NCBI GenBank assembly: GCA_044353905.1
Contig: JBILBA010000014.1
Location: 1 to 29,104, forward strand
Length of the DNA: 29,104 bases
Reading direction: 5' to 3'
Source of the DNA: MWH-TA3 sp044353905
GTDB taxonomy: Bacteria > Actinomycetota > Actinomycetes > Actinomycetales > Microbacteriaceae
A model generated the notes under the pieces. That model made no database searches and was not told the origin of the DNA. It saw only the letters and a program-made list of their open reading frames with translations. Both the position numbers and the translations under genes were made by a program. Positions 8,476-16,262 of this stretch are shown one piece after another (positions within the stretch are counted from its first letter, which is position 1; each line of letters begins with the position of its first letter).

Positions 8476-8795
8476 TGGACCGACACCCCGAAAAACAGCG
8501 GGAACGGAAAAAGAACTGCGAGTCCGAGTGTCAGGACGAGGACGCGAGCCATCGACGTTTGAACGAGTGACACCGTCGCAAAGAACCACAGTGCGGGCGA
8601 AACGATGGCAAAGAATTCCCCGAACTGTGCCATCGCTTGCGCGAAACGGTCGTCAATTCCAACGAGTTGGTTGGACTGGACGGCGAAAAGCCACGCGACC
8701 ACGTATCCGAGATACAGCGCGCCATAGGCGACGAGAGCGATGCGAATTAGCGGGCGGCGCTTCCGTCGGTGTAGTCCGTGTCCTGCTGCTTCCAC
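8472..8795 (-). CDS. small membrane protein of unknown function, start uncertain
   Basis: About 107 residues with three hydrophobic segments (roughly 18-39, 58-77 and 82-104). The longest form begins at GTG 8793-8795 and overlaps the ilvC 3' end by 49 nt, with no clear ribosome site. The hydrophobic part begins just after the ilvC stop, where CTAATTCGC would offer only an ATT start. Either coupling to ilvC through the overlap or a rare start codon is needed. No family recognised. It lies between ilvC and serA and is coupled to the next membrane gene through GTGA. Confidence 0.55.
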   Translation of the reverse strand: MEAAGHGLHRRKRRPLIRIALVAYGALYLGYVVAWLFAVQSNQLVGIDDRFAQAMAQFGEFFAIVSPALWFFATVSLVQTSMARVLVLTLGLAVLFPFPLFFGVSVQ

Positions 8796-9772
8796 GCAAA
8801 CAGTGCACGGAGCTTGCGACCGGTTGCCTCGATCGGGTGGTTCTCGCCCTTTTCCCGAAGCGCCTTGAACTCGGGTGCACCGGCATCCTGGTCATTGATG
8901 AAACGGGTCGCAAACGCGCCCGACTGAATGTCGGCGAGGATGGCCTTCATGTTCTCTTTGACCGAGGGGTCGATGACGCGGGGTCCCGACACGTAGTCGC
9001 CGTACTCGGCGGTGTCCGAAACCGACCAGCGCTGCTTGGCGATGCCGCCCTCCCACATGAGGTCGACGATGAGCTTGAGCTCGTGCAAAACCTCGAAGTA
9101 CGCGATCTCGGGCTGGTACCCGGCTTCGGTGAGAACTTCAAAACCGTACTGGACGAGTTGTGAGGTTCCACCACAGAGAACCGCCTGCTCTCCGAAGAGG
9201 TCCGTTTCGGTCTCTTCGGTGAAGGTGGTCTTGATTCCACCAGCGCGCAGTCCGCCGATTGCGGCAGCATACGACCACGCGGTGTCCCACGCGTGTCCAG
9301 ACGAATCGACCTCAACGGCGACAATGACGGGAACGCCACGGCCAGCGACGTACTCGCGGCGAACGGTGTGACCCGGACCCTTGGGCGCAACAAGAATGAC
9401 GTCGACTCCCGCGGGTGCTTCGATGTAGCCAAAACGAATGTTGAAACCGTGGCTGAAGAGAAGTGTCTTGCCCTCGGTGAGGTTCGGCAGAACGTCCGCC
9501 GTGTACAGGTGACGCTGGAACTGGTCGGGAGCGAGGATGACGATGACGTCGGCCCACTTCGCGGCTTCGGCGGTAGGAAGAACCGTGAAACCTGCCTCTT
9601 CGGCCTTCTCGACCGACTTCGAGTCGGGCTTCAGCCCAACAACGACCTCGATGCCGGAATCACGAAGGTTCTGCGCATGGGCGTGGCCCTGCGATCCGTA
9701 GCCAATGACGGCAACCTTTTTGCCTGCGATGATCGAAAGGTCGGCGTCTTTTTCGTAGACGACATCGGTCAT
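8747..9772 (-). CDS. ilvC: ketol-acid reductoisomerase, class I
   Basis: A 341-residue class I enzyme that rearranges and reduces acetolactate and acetohydroxybutyrate in valine and isoleucine synthesis. The Rossmann motif is GYGSQGHAHAQNL (24-36). The following loop GLKPDSKS has the serine pattern usual for NADPH-preferring forms. The metal-binding C-terminal domain includes GGIKTTFTEETETDLFGEQ and LMWEGGIAKQRWSVSDTAEYG. AAGGAG lies 9 nt before the ATG. It is 48 bp after ilvN, the normal ilvBNC order. Confidence 0.97.
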   Translation of the reverse strand: MTDVVYEKDADLSIIAGKKVAVIGYGSQGHAHAQNLRDSGIEVVVGLKPDSKSVEKAEEAGFTVLPTAEAAKWADVIVILAPDQFQRHLYTADVLPNLTEGKTLLFSHGFNIRFGYIEAPAGVDVILVAPKGPGHTVRREYVAGRGVPVIVAVEVDSSGHAWDTAWSYAAAIGGLRAGGIKTTFTEETETDLFGEQAVLCGGTSQLVQYGFEVLTEAGYQPEIAYFEVLHELKLIVDLMWEGGIAKQRWSVSDTAEYGDYVSGPRVIDPSVKENMKAILADIQSGAFATRFINDQDAGAPEFKALREKGENHPIEATGRKLRALFAWKQQDTDYTDGSAAR

Positions 9773-9820
9773 GTTGTTTCTCCTTGTAGTGGGGGTTCCG
9801 AGGCGCGTGTGCGTCGGGGG

Positions 9821-10333
9821 TTATTGGGTTTTGAAAACTCGTTCGGAAATCGACTTCGATCCGCGTCCCATCGCGAGCAATCCGCTCTGGGCAATTTCCT
9901 TAATGCCAAATGGATCAAGCACCTTCAACAGCGCGTCGATTTTCTGGGTGTCACCCGTGACTTCAATGACGAGCGAATCCGGTGCAACGTCCACCACGCG
10001 AGCGCGGAAAAGGTTGACGGCTTCCAAAATCTGGCTTCGCGTGTTCTGGTCGATGCGCACCTTGACAAGCATGTGCTCGCGCTGAACCGATTGTCCGGAT
10101 TCGAGTTCGACGATTTTGAGAACGTTGATGAGTTTGTTAAGTTGCTTCGTGACCTGCTCGAGTGGCGAATCGGCGACATCCACAACGAGCGTGATGCGCG
10201 ACAGCCCTTCGACCTCAGTGGTGCCCACGGCGAGGGAATGAATGTTGTACCCCCTACGAGCAAACAAACCAGCGACGCGCGTGAGCAGACCAGGCTTGTC
10301 CTCAACGAGCAGAGACAGAACGTGTTTCGTCAT
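9821..10333 (-). CDS. ilvN: acetolactate synthase small (regulatory) subunit
   Basis: A 170-residue regulatory subunit that activates IlvB and confers valine feedback. The N-terminal ACT domain (about 4-75) reads HVLSLLVEDKPGLLTRVAGL then RRGYNIHSLAVG; the C-terminal domain starts near residue 80. Its ATG follows the ilvB stop after 3 bp, and its ribosome site GAGGAG lies within the end of ilvB, so the two subunits are probably made in balanced amounts. Confidence 0.96.
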   Translation of the reverse strand: MTKHVLSLLVEDKPGLLTRVAGLFARRGYNIHSLAVGTTEVEGLSRITLVVDVADSPLEQVTKQLNKLINVLKIVELESGQSVQREHMLVKVRIDQNTRSQILEAVNLFRARVVDVAPDSLVIEVTGDTQKIDALLKVLDPFGIKEIAQSGLLAMGRGSKSISERVFKTQ

Positions 10334-10336
10334 GGT

Positions 10337-12115
10337 CTACTCCTCATCCCAACTCGGTGCGTGTTCGCGGGCATACTGAACGTTCGAGTTTCCCACGCCC
10401 TGCGGCACCATCGGCCACACCATCGCCTCGCGCGACACGATGAAGTCGATGACGACGGGACGATCGTTCGTTTCCAGTGCCAGTTTGATTGCGGGTTCGA
10501 CCTCTTCTTCCGTGCGAACACGGATTCCGAGGCAGCCGTAGGCCTCGGCTAACTTGACGAAGTCGGGAATGAACTCGGGTCCCTCGAGAGGCTGCAGGTC
10601 AGTGAACGAGTGGCGACCGTCGTAGAACAGCGTCTGCCACTGGCGAACCATTCCGAGCGACGAGTTGTTGATGATGGCGACCTTGATCGGGATGTCGTTG
10701 ATGACACAGGTCGCGAGTTCCTGATTCGTCATCTGGAAACAGCCGTCCCCATCAATGGCCCACACAACGCGGTCGGGTTGCGCAATCTTGGCGCCCATCG
10801 CCGCGGGTACGGCGAAGCCCATGGTTCCGGCTCCACCCGAATTGAGCCAAGCACCGGGGCGCTCATATTCGATGTACTGCGCTGCCCACATTTGGTGCTG
10901 ACCGACTCCGGCGGCGTAAATCGCCTCGGGTCCCGACATCTGTCCGATCTTTTGGATGATGCCCTGAGGTGGCAGCAGCCCGTCGTCGAGGTCGTCGAAC
11001 CCGAGCGGGAAACTGGCGCGAAGTGATTCGAGTCGTTCCCACCATGCCGTCAACGGCTTTGCCGTCTTTTTGACCTTTTTCCACTCGGGCAACAGGTCGA
11101 GAATGACTTCACGCACGTCGCCAACGATGGGGACGTCCGCTTCGCGAATCTTGCCGATTTCGGCGGGGTCGATGTCGACGTGGATGACCTTGGCTCCCGG
11201 TGCGAATTCGCTTACCTTGCCGGTGACGCGGTCGTCGAATCGCGCCCCGAGAACGATGAGCAGGTCGCTTTCCTGAAGACCGAGAACGGCGGGGACGGAA
11301 CCGTGCATGCCTGGCATGCCAAGGTTCTGCGGGTGCTTATCCGACAACACGCCACGCGCGGTCAGCGTCGTGATTGCGGGAGCCCCAACGGCCTCGACGA
11401 TTTCACGCAATTCCTTTTGCGCGTTCGCGCGAATCGCACCGCCACCGATATAGAAGATGGGTCGTTCCGCTTGCGCGATCATTTCCGCCGCGGCCTGAAC
11501 CTGCTTGCCGTGTGCCTTCTGCACGGGCTTGTATCCAGGCAGTTCGACCTTGTCCGGCCAAATAAACGGAGCCGATCCTTGCTGGCAGTCCTTCGTGACA
11601 TCGATGAGGACGGGACCGGGTCGACCGGTCGTTGCAATTTGGTAGGCGGCTGCGACCGTGGCCGGAATGTCCTCTGCCTTGGTCACGAGGAACGAATGCT
11701 TGGTGATCGGCATCGTGATACCCACGATGTCGACCTCTTGGAACGCATCGGTTCCCATGAGTGTCGAGAACACTTGCCCCGTAATCGCAATCATCGGGAT
11801 GGAATCCATGTGGGCGTCAGCGATAGCGGTGACCAGGTTTGTCGCACCCGGTCCGCTCGTGGCGATACACACGCCGACCTGACCCTTCGCAAGCGCGTAG
11901 CCTTCGGCGGCGTGGCCGGCTCCTTGTTCGTGACGAACCAGGATGTGACGGATCGTGGTCTGCGACATCAATTCGTCGTAGAACGGCATGATGGCACCAC
12001 CCGGGAGCCCGAAGACGTCCGTGATTCCCAAAAGTTCGAGAGACTTCAGCAGGGCGCCACTGCCCGTCATCATCGGCGGTTCGCCGGACTTCGGTGTTGT
12101 GGTCGAGGTGACCAT
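10337..12115 (-). CDS. ilvB: acetolactate synthase large (catalytic) subunit
   Basis: A 592-residue ThDP- and FAD-dependent enzyme that makes acetolactate or acetohydroxybutyrate, the first common step of branched-chain amino-acid synthesis. Seen are GLPGGAIMPFYDEL, the glutamate that activates ThDP in RHEQGAGHAAEGYA, the FAD-region ESDLLIVLGARFDDRVTG and the ThDP/Mg motif starting GDGCFQM and ending in INNSSLG. The ATG at 12113-12115 has AAAGGAG 7 nt upstream; the frame continues to 12238, but that would overlap ilvD. The 29-bp gap from ilvD leaves no room for a leader-peptide attenuator before ilvB. Confidence 0.97.
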   Translation of the reverse strand: MVTSTTTPKSGEPPMMTGSGALLKSLELLGITDVFGLPGGAIMPFYDELMSQTTIRHILVRHEQGAGHAAEGYALAKGQVGVCIATSGPGATNLVTAIADAHMDSIPMIAITGQVFSTLMGTDAFQEVDIVGITMPITKHSFLVTKAEDIPATVAAAYQIATTGRPGPVLIDVTKDCQQGSAPFIWPDKVELPGYKPVQKAHGKQVQAAAEMIAQAERPIFYIGGGAIRANAQKELREIVEAVGAPAITTLTARGVLSDKHPQNLGMPGMHGSVPAVLGLQESDLLIVLGARFDDRVTGKVSEFAPGAKVIHVDIDPAEIGKIREADVPIVGDVREVILDLLPEWKKVKKTAKPLTAWWERLESLRASFPLGFDDLDDGLLPPQGIIQKIGQMSGPEAIYAAGVGQHQMWAAQYIEYERPGAWLNSGGAGTMGFAVPAAMGAKIAQPDRVVWAIDGDGCFQMTNQELATCVINDIPIKVAIINNSSLGMVRQWQTLFYDGRHSFTDLQPLEGPEFIPDFVKLAEAYGCLGIRVRTEEEVEPAIKLALETNDRPVVIDFIVSREAMVWPMVPQGVGNSNVQYAREHAPSWDEE

Positions 12116-12144
12116 CAGGTTCTCCTTTAAAAACGACGGTGGTG

Positions 12145-13839
12145 TTAGCCAGTGACGGCGCCCAGGGCGGCCGACTTCACGAGCTTGGAATACTTCGCAA
12201 GAACACCGCGGGTATATCGCGGCGGAAGGGGCGACCAACCAGTTCGGCGCGCCTCCAACTCGGCTTCATCGACGAGTAAGTCGATGCTCCGAGCTGCGAT
12301 ATCGACCCGTATCAGATCACCATCGCGCACGAAGGCAATGGGACCTGCATCCACTGCCTCGGGAGCTACGTGGCCGATACACAGTCCGGTTGTGCCGCCT
12401 GAGAATCGCCCGTCCGTCAAGAGTAATACATCTTTACCGAGTCCCGCGCCCTTGATTGCGGCTGTGACCGCCAGCATCTCGCGCATTCCCGGACCGCCCT
12501 TGGGCCCTTCGTAGCGAATCACCACCACATCGCCCGCGACGATCTCGCCGTTCGTCAACGCGTCCATCGCTGCGCGCTCGCGTTCGAAAACTCGGGCCGG
12601 GCCCTCGAACGTTGCGGCGTCGAAACCGGCGGTCTTAACGACTGCACCTTCAGGTGCGAACGAACCGTTGAGAATCGTGATGCCACCGGTTGCATGAATC
12701 GGGTTGTCGAGAGTTCGAAGAACCTCGCCGTCCAACTCGTCCAAGTCCATTTCTGCGAGGTTCTCCGCCATCGTCTTGCCGGTGATGGTGAGGGCGTCGC
12801 CGTGCATGAGCCCCGCCTCAACGAGTGCTTTCATCAGGACGGGAAGTCCGCCGCGGCGGTCGACATCGTTCATGACGTACTTCCCGAACGGCTTGAGGTC
12901 ACCGAGGTGCGGAACCTTCGCGCCGATGCGGTTGAAGTCGTCGAGCGTGAGTGGGACTTCTGCTTCGTTGGCGATCGCGAGAAGGTGAAGGACGACATTC
13001 GTCGATCCTCCGAGGGCCATCGCTACGGCAATCGCATTTTCAAATGCTTTAATGGTCAGAATGTCTCGGGCGGTGTGGCCTCGGTCAAGCATGCCCACGA
13101 CGGCTTCGCCCGACAGGTGTGCGAAATAGTCGCGGCGGCGGTCGTACGACGCGGGCGACGCAGAGCCCGGAAGGCTCATGCCCAGCGCCTCGGCCACGGA
13201 CGCCATGGTGTTGGCCGTGTACATTCCGCCACAGGCACCCTCGCCAGGAGCGAAGGCACATTCGATGCGGCGCGCGTCCTCGACGCTCATCTTGCCCGCC
13301 TTGACAGCACCGACCGCTTCAAACGAATCGATAATCGTGATGTCTTTTTCCGTCCCATCGGACAGTTTCACCCAACCGGGTGCAATCGAGCCGGCATAAA
13401 GGAAAGCGCTTGCGAGATCGAGGCGCGCAGCGGCCATGAGCATGCCGGGAATTGACTTGTCACATCCAGCTAACAGGACGGTTCCGTCGAGGCGTTCGGC
13501 CTGAACAACAGTTTCGACCGAGTCGGCGATGACCTCACGAGAAACGAGAGAAAAGTGCATGCCCTCGTGGCCCATCGAGATTCCGTCGGAAACGGAAATC
13601 GTGCCGAACTGCAGCGGGTAACCACCGCCGGCGTGAACGCCTTCTTTTGCGGCTTGCGCGAGACGACCGAGCGAAAGGTTGCAGGGCGTGATTTCGTTCC
13701 ACGAGCTGGCGATTCCGACCTGCGGTTTATCCCAGTCCGCGTCCCCCATCCCCACGGCACGGAGCATTCCGCGCGAGGTGGTCGCTTCGATTCCATCGGT
13801 GACGACTCGCGAGCGCGGTTTTCGGTCAATCTCAGTCAT
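12145..13839 (-). CDS. ilvD: dihydroxy-acid dehydratase
   Basis: A 564-residue Fe-S enzyme that dehydrates 2,3-dihydroxy acids to 2-oxo acids in isoleucine and valine synthesis. Cluster cysteines are likely Cys53 (NEITPCNLS), Cys126 (AGCDKSIPG) and Cys203 (GEGACGGMYTANTM), the pattern seen in [2Fe-2S] members. It is the first gene of the minus-strand biosynthetic array. There is no proper ribosome site: the purine run AGGGGA touches the ATG, while TAGGAT lies exactly six bases upstream, pointing to a leaderless transcript. Confidence 0.96.
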   Translation of the reverse strand: MTEIDRKPRSRVVTDGIEATTSRGMLRAVGMGDADWDKPQVGIASSWNEITPCNLSLGRLAQAAKEGVHAGGGYPLQFGTISVSDGISMGHEGMHFSLVSREVIADSVETVVQAERLDGTVLLAGCDKSIPGMLMAAARLDLASAFLYAGSIAPGWVKLSDGTEKDITIIDSFEAVGAVKAGKMSVEDARRIECAFAPGEGACGGMYTANTMASVAEALGMSLPGSASPASYDRRRDYFAHLSGEAVVGMLDRGHTARDILTIKAFENAIAVAMALGGSTNVVLHLLAIANEAEVPLTLDDFNRIGAKVPHLGDLKPFGKYVMNDVDRRGGLPVLMKALVEAGLMHGDALTITGKTMAENLAEMDLDELDGEVLRTLDNPIHATGGITILNGSFAPEGAVVKTAGFDAATFEGPARVFERERAAMDALTNGEIVAGDVVVIRYEGPKGGPGMREMLAVTAAIKGAGLGKDVLLLTDGRFSGGTTGLCIGHVAPEAVDAGPIAFVRDGDLIRVDIAARSIDLLVDEAELEARRTGWSPLPPRYTRGVLAKYSKLVKSAALGAVTG

Positions 13840-13845
13840 TCCCCT

Positions 13846-13851
13846 ATCCTA
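13846..13851 (-). promoter_or_regulatory. candidate -10 of the ilvD-led array, leaderless
   Basis: Minus-strand TAGGAT, then AGGGGA, then the ilvD ATG. Six bases between the -10 hexamer and the start codon would put the transcription start on the A of ATG. The -35 position falls in the terminator stem of the upstream gene and shows no TTGACA match. Confidence 0.5.
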
Positions 13852-13868
13852 CAAAGTCAACGGCGAAA

Positions 13869-13892
13869 GGGACCGAGTGTGCACTCGATCCC
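13869..13892 (-). terminator. rho-independent terminator of the DUF2202 gene
   Basis: On the minus strand GGGATCGAGTG-CA-CACTCGGTCCC forms an 11-bp stem with one T.G wobble, followed by TTT. It begins 18 nt after the DUF2202 stop and separates that gene from ilvD. The T-run is short, so termination may be partial. The inner CGAGTG/CACTCG palindrome could also serve as an operator near ilvD. Confidence 0.5.
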
Positions 13893-13909
13893 CCTCAACC
13901 ACCGTTCGG

Positions 13910-14506
13910 CTAGCGCTGTCGACTAAAGGCTGCGAGATGGTTTTCGGACGCCTTCAAAAGGCTCGTCAGAACGGCATCAACATCAGCGTTGTCAATCTGG
14001 TCAATCGCTACCTGCAGATCACGAATGTCGGTTTCTTCGATAAGAATTCCCGCTTCGATTGCTCCGCTCGCGGATTGGCTTCCCATTTCTATCAACGAGT
14101 CATAAAGCGACTGCAGTTCGTCATTGACAAATACACCCGGTTCCACGGAGCGCGGATCGGTAATGCCATAGGAGACGAGCAGAGTCTCGACCTGGCTTTG
14201 GTGTTGCGATTCGCTTTCGGAAATGTTGCTGAAGATTTGTGTTCCCCACATCTCCCCAAGTGCGACATAGACGTCGTGCGCGAGCTTTTCCTCTTCAATC
14301 AGATACGTGAGCAGCTCGTCGATCTGTTGGTCCGACGAGGTTGTGACTTCCTCGGTTGGAACCGAGGCCGATTGCGAGGTTGCAGGAGCCGGCTGAATAG
14401 TTGCTGACTGCAACGCCGATTGCTGCGAGGTGACGATAATGGCGAGGCCGACAGCAAAGGCGGCCACACCACCTAGCGATGTTGCAATGATGGTCGAATT
14501 TTTCAC
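13910..14506 (-). CDS. exported DUF2202 ferritin-like protein
   Basis: A 198-residue protein starting at GTG with AAGGAG 6 nt upstream. An N-terminal hydrophobic segment (about 5-27) followed by a Ser/Thr/Pro/Gln-rich spacer (28-60) suggests an anchored or secreted protein. Residues 60-196 match the DUF2202 ferritin-like domain: EEEKLAHDVYVALGEMWG, SESQHQSQVETLL, then a segment with IEAGILIEETDIRDLQ and a final SENHLAAF. The Glu and His residues in these four helices would bind a di-metal centre. The reaction is not established for the family. It ends 70 bp before ilvD with a terminator between, so it is probably a separate unit. Confidence 0.8.
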   Translation of the reverse strand: MKNSTIIATSLGGVAAFAVGLAIIVTSQQSALQSATIQPAPATSQSASVPTEEVTTSSDQQIDELLTYLIEEEKLAHDVYVALGEMWGTQIFSNISESESQHQSQVETLLVSYGITDPRSVEPGVFVNDELQSLYDSLIEMGSQSASGAIEAGILIEETDIRDLQVAIDQIDNADVDAVLTSLLKASENHLAAFSRQR

Positions 14507-14518
14507 GGGTAACTCCTT

Positions 14519-14534
14519 TTCACTTCTCAGTGAA
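14519..14534. repeat. inverted repeat upstream of DUF2202 RBS
   Basis: Perfect TTCACT-TCTC-AGTGAA next to the ribosome site of the DUF2202 gene. It could be an operator or form a hairpin in the 5' leader that limits ribosome access. Confidence 0.35.
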
Positions 14535-14634
14535 CTCTGTGCGTCACCGAATTTGCTTGGTGTTTCCTGTGATTTTCCCTAATGAAGTGAAGCGATTCCG
14601 TCATCGCGGTATCGTTTACGGCGGAGGTATCGCA

Positions 14635-14820
14635 ATGAAAAAGTTCCTGCTCAACGGCAGCTTTCTCAGTGCGGTTTTTTCCGTTTTCGGTCTCGTGAAG
14701 GCAACCGTTTCCGGCAAGCGCGACTGGAAACTCGCACTTCTGTGGATTTCCTGGATCGTGAGCCTCATCGCCATCGTCGCGGCGATCACCGACCCCGACG
14801 AGGACGAAGACGCCGAATAG
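14635..14820 (+). CDS. small membrane protein with acidic tail
   Basis: A 61-residue protein starting MKKFLLNG. GGAGG at 14623-14627 lies 7 nt before the ATG and sets the start, although the frame is open further upstream. One amphipathic or hydrophobic stretch (about 9-24) and one strong membrane helix (about 32-50) are followed by a very acidic tail (DPDEDEDAE). No family recognised. It is divergent from the DUF2202 gene and ends just before a strong bidirectional terminator. Confidence 0.65.
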   Translation: MKKFLLNGSFLSAVFSVFGLVKATVSGKRDWKLALLWISWIVSLIAIVAAITDPDEDEDAE

Positions 14821-14835
14821 TTTCTGCATAAACGA

Positions 14836-14865
14836 CGAAAGCCGACCCGATGGGGTCGGCTTTCG
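14836..14865. terminator. bidirectional rho-independent terminator
   Basis: A 13-bp perfect stem, CGAAAGCCGACCC with its complement, around the 4-nt loop GATG. It lies between the convergent genes ending at 14820 (+) and 14881 (-). A-rich and T-rich ends on the two sides let it work in both directions. Confidence 0.85.
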
Positions 14866-14880
14866 CGTTAAGCAAATCGT

Positions 14881-15402
14881 CTAGCGAAGCGCCTTGAGCA
14901 ATTGAGGCTTCGACATCGTCGAGTAACCAGAAACGCCACGGGTCTTTGCTGCGGCACGAAGCTGAGCAACTGACCACGACGCGTCGGGTGCGCCGGTGAG
15001 GGCTTCCTTGACGCCGGCGGCAACCTTAGTTGCGCTCGACTTGACCGTCTTGCTGACAACTTTGGCTTCGGTGGAGATGGTCTTGGCCGCCTTGTTTGCG
15101 CGGGCCTCTGCGGTCTTGGCAACGGCGGTCGCCTTGCTCTTGACATCCTTGGTCACTGCCTTCGCCGTCTTGGTCGCCTTCTTGACAACCTTGGTGCCTT
15201 CACGCTTTGCCGTCTTGACAACCTTGGCGCCTTCACGCTTTGCCTGAGCGGCGAGTTTGTTTACCTCGCGTGAAGCGTCGTCGGCAAAATCACCGGCACG
15301 CTTGGCCGCGTCTGCGGCGAGGTCACGAGCGGAGTCGGCGAGCTGGTCAGCCTTCTTGTCCGCGCGGGAAACCATCTTGGAAAGGTCTTTGAAAAAACTC
15401 AT
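14881..15402 (-). CDS. lysine/alanine-rich hendecad-repeat protein with C-terminal Rho-N/SAP-like motif
   Basis: A 173-residue protein. Residues 18-138 can be laid out as eleven consecutive 11-residue units without gaps, for example ADQLADSARDL, AAQAKREGAKV, VKTAKREGTKV and VKKATKTAKAV. Such hendecads form long amphipathic helices, as in LEA proteins and apolipoproteins. Early units are charge-balanced; later ones are strongly lysine-rich and histone H1-like. Residues 143-173 (WSVAQLRAAAKTRGV, then MSKPQLLKALR) resemble the small Rho N-terminal/SAP-like helix-turn-helix that binds nucleic acid. A nucleoid-associated or stress-protective role is an inference. ATG start; the upstream AAGGA is 11 nt away. 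TAAACT at 15463-15468 is a possible -10. Confidence 0.7.
   Translation of the reverse strand: MSFFKDLSKMVSRADKKADQLADSARDLAADAAKRAGDFADDASREVNKLAAQAKREGAKVVKTAKREGTKVVKKATKTAKAVTKDVKSKATAVAKTAEARANKAAKTISTEAKVVSKTVKSSATKVAAGVKEALTGAPDASWSVAQLRAAAKTRGVSGYSTMSKPQLLKALR
15181..15244 (-). repeat. 33-nt period tandem repeat inside the hendecad gene
   Basis: Two 31-nt units (15181-15211 and 15214-15244) differ at a single base and are spaced by one 33-nt period, i.e. one 11-residue hendecad (AKREG[A/T]KVVK). The near identity suggests recent duplication of a repeat unit. Confidence 0.7.
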
Positions 15403-15502
15403 GGAGAGAATGTCCTTACGTGTTTGAGTGAATCATGTGTGGGCACTGGACCCGACTCCCCCAGTTTACGCACTGTCGTCGGCAAAGTCGGGCATTCCAC
15501 AG

Positions 15503-16129
15503 TTACGGCAACACCACGGTCACGACACCCAGAGTCGTCATCGCGATTCCCCCGATGGTTCGCATCGCAACGACGCGGTCTTTCGACTTCGCGAACCAGT
15601 CGCGGGCGGCCCCGGCGGACAGAGCGTAAATCGCATCGCCCGAGATTCCGAAGAAGACGAAAATCACGCTCAGCAGAATCATCTGAAACACGATTGGCGT
15701 GCCGCTGGATACGACGAACTGCGGGAACGCGGCCGAAAAGAACACGATCGTCTTCGGGTTCGACAGACCGACAATTATTGATTCACGCAGAATGTGTGAA
15801 CCTTTGGGGGCGATAACGGGGGATGTCAGGTCGAGACCGTCCCGACGGTGGCGAATCGCGGTGATTCCCAGATAGATCAGGAATGCTGCGCCGCCGAGTC
15901 GAATGATGGTCAGGAGGACTTCGTTGGATTCGATCAGGACTCCCAAACCGACCGAGACCGCGAGCGCCTGGACGAAAACCCCGATTCCGTTCCCCACAAC
16001 GGTCAACACTGCTCCGCGTTTTCCGAGGACCAGTGCGCGGGAAATCGCGAACATCACCGACGGCCCGGGGATTGCAATAATCACGAGCGAGAACGCAATG
16101 AACGTGAGGATGTTCTCGAGTGGGATCAC
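15503..16129 (-). CDS. LysE/RhtB-family amino-acid exporter
   Basis: A 208-residue membrane protein with six predicted helices. LysE family marks are the first helix with IAIPGPSVMFAISRAL, GNGIGVFVQALAVSVGLG, the segment LGGAAFLIYLGITAIR, and FFSAAFPQFV after GLSNPKTIVFF. Family members export amino acids or derivatives, with substrates such as lysine, threonine, homoserine or leucine; the substrate here cannot be told. Its GTG lacks a ribosome site and is preceded by TAGACT and six bases, so the mRNA may be leaderless. It is divergent from the sigma factor gene. Confidence 0.85.
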   Translation of the reverse strand: MIPLENILTFIAFSLVIIAIPGPSVMFAISRALVLGKRGAVLTVVGNGIGVFVQALAVSVGLGVLIESNEVLLTIIRLGGAAFLIYLGITAIRHRRDGLDLTSPVIAPKGSHILRESIIVGLSNPKTIVFFSAAFPQFVVSSGTPIVFQMILLSVIFVFFGISGDAIYALSAGAARDWFAKSKDRVVAMRTIGGIAMTTLGVVTVVLP

Positions 16130-16135
16130 ACCAGC

Positions 16136-16141
16136 AGTCTA
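16136..16141 (-). promoter_or_regulatory. candidate -10 for the LysE-type gene, leaderless
   Basis: Minus-strand TAGACT, then GCTGGT, then the GTG start. This is the same six-base spacing seen at ilvD and two TetR genes in the window. Confidence 0.45.
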
Positions 16142-16208
16142 GGACGGGTCTGACAGCCACGCCCGGCCAATCGGTCCGGGCACACGTTTGTTTAGGGTTG
16201 ACACATTC

Positions 16209-16235
16209 TGAAAGATTTCGCGTTGCCGTGACATA
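16209..16235 (+). promoter_or_regulatory. candidate ECF sigma autoregulated promoter, copy 1
   Basis: TGAAAGATTTC begins at 16209 and GACATA lies at 16230-16235. From TGAAA to GACAT is 16 nt, a normal ECF -35/-10 spacing. A near copy precedes the next gene (16740-16766), so both are probably read by the encoded sigma factor. Transcription would start near 16242, ahead of AAAGGAG. Confidence 0.6.
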
Positions 16236-16262
16236 GTCAAGGTAGGTCACAAAGGAGCCCCG

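Noticed and set aside
9293..10552. 419-codon open frame on the plus strand opposite ilvC, ilvN and ilvB
   Set aside because: It is antisense to three well-conserved genes, rich in Arg, Asp and Val as expected from mirrored codons, and spans gene boundaries.
11180..12130. 316-codon plus-strand frame opposite ilvB
   Set aside because: Shadow of ilvB in a GC-rich genome; no domain or ribosome site.
12694..13455. 253-codon plus-strand frame opposite ilvD
   Set aside because: Shadow of ilvD; no protein-family resemblance.
16198..16203. TTGACA as housekeeping -35 for the sigma gene
   Set aside because: No -10 match 16-18 nt downstream (CGTTGC region); the TGAAA/GACATA element shared with the partner gene explains the region better.
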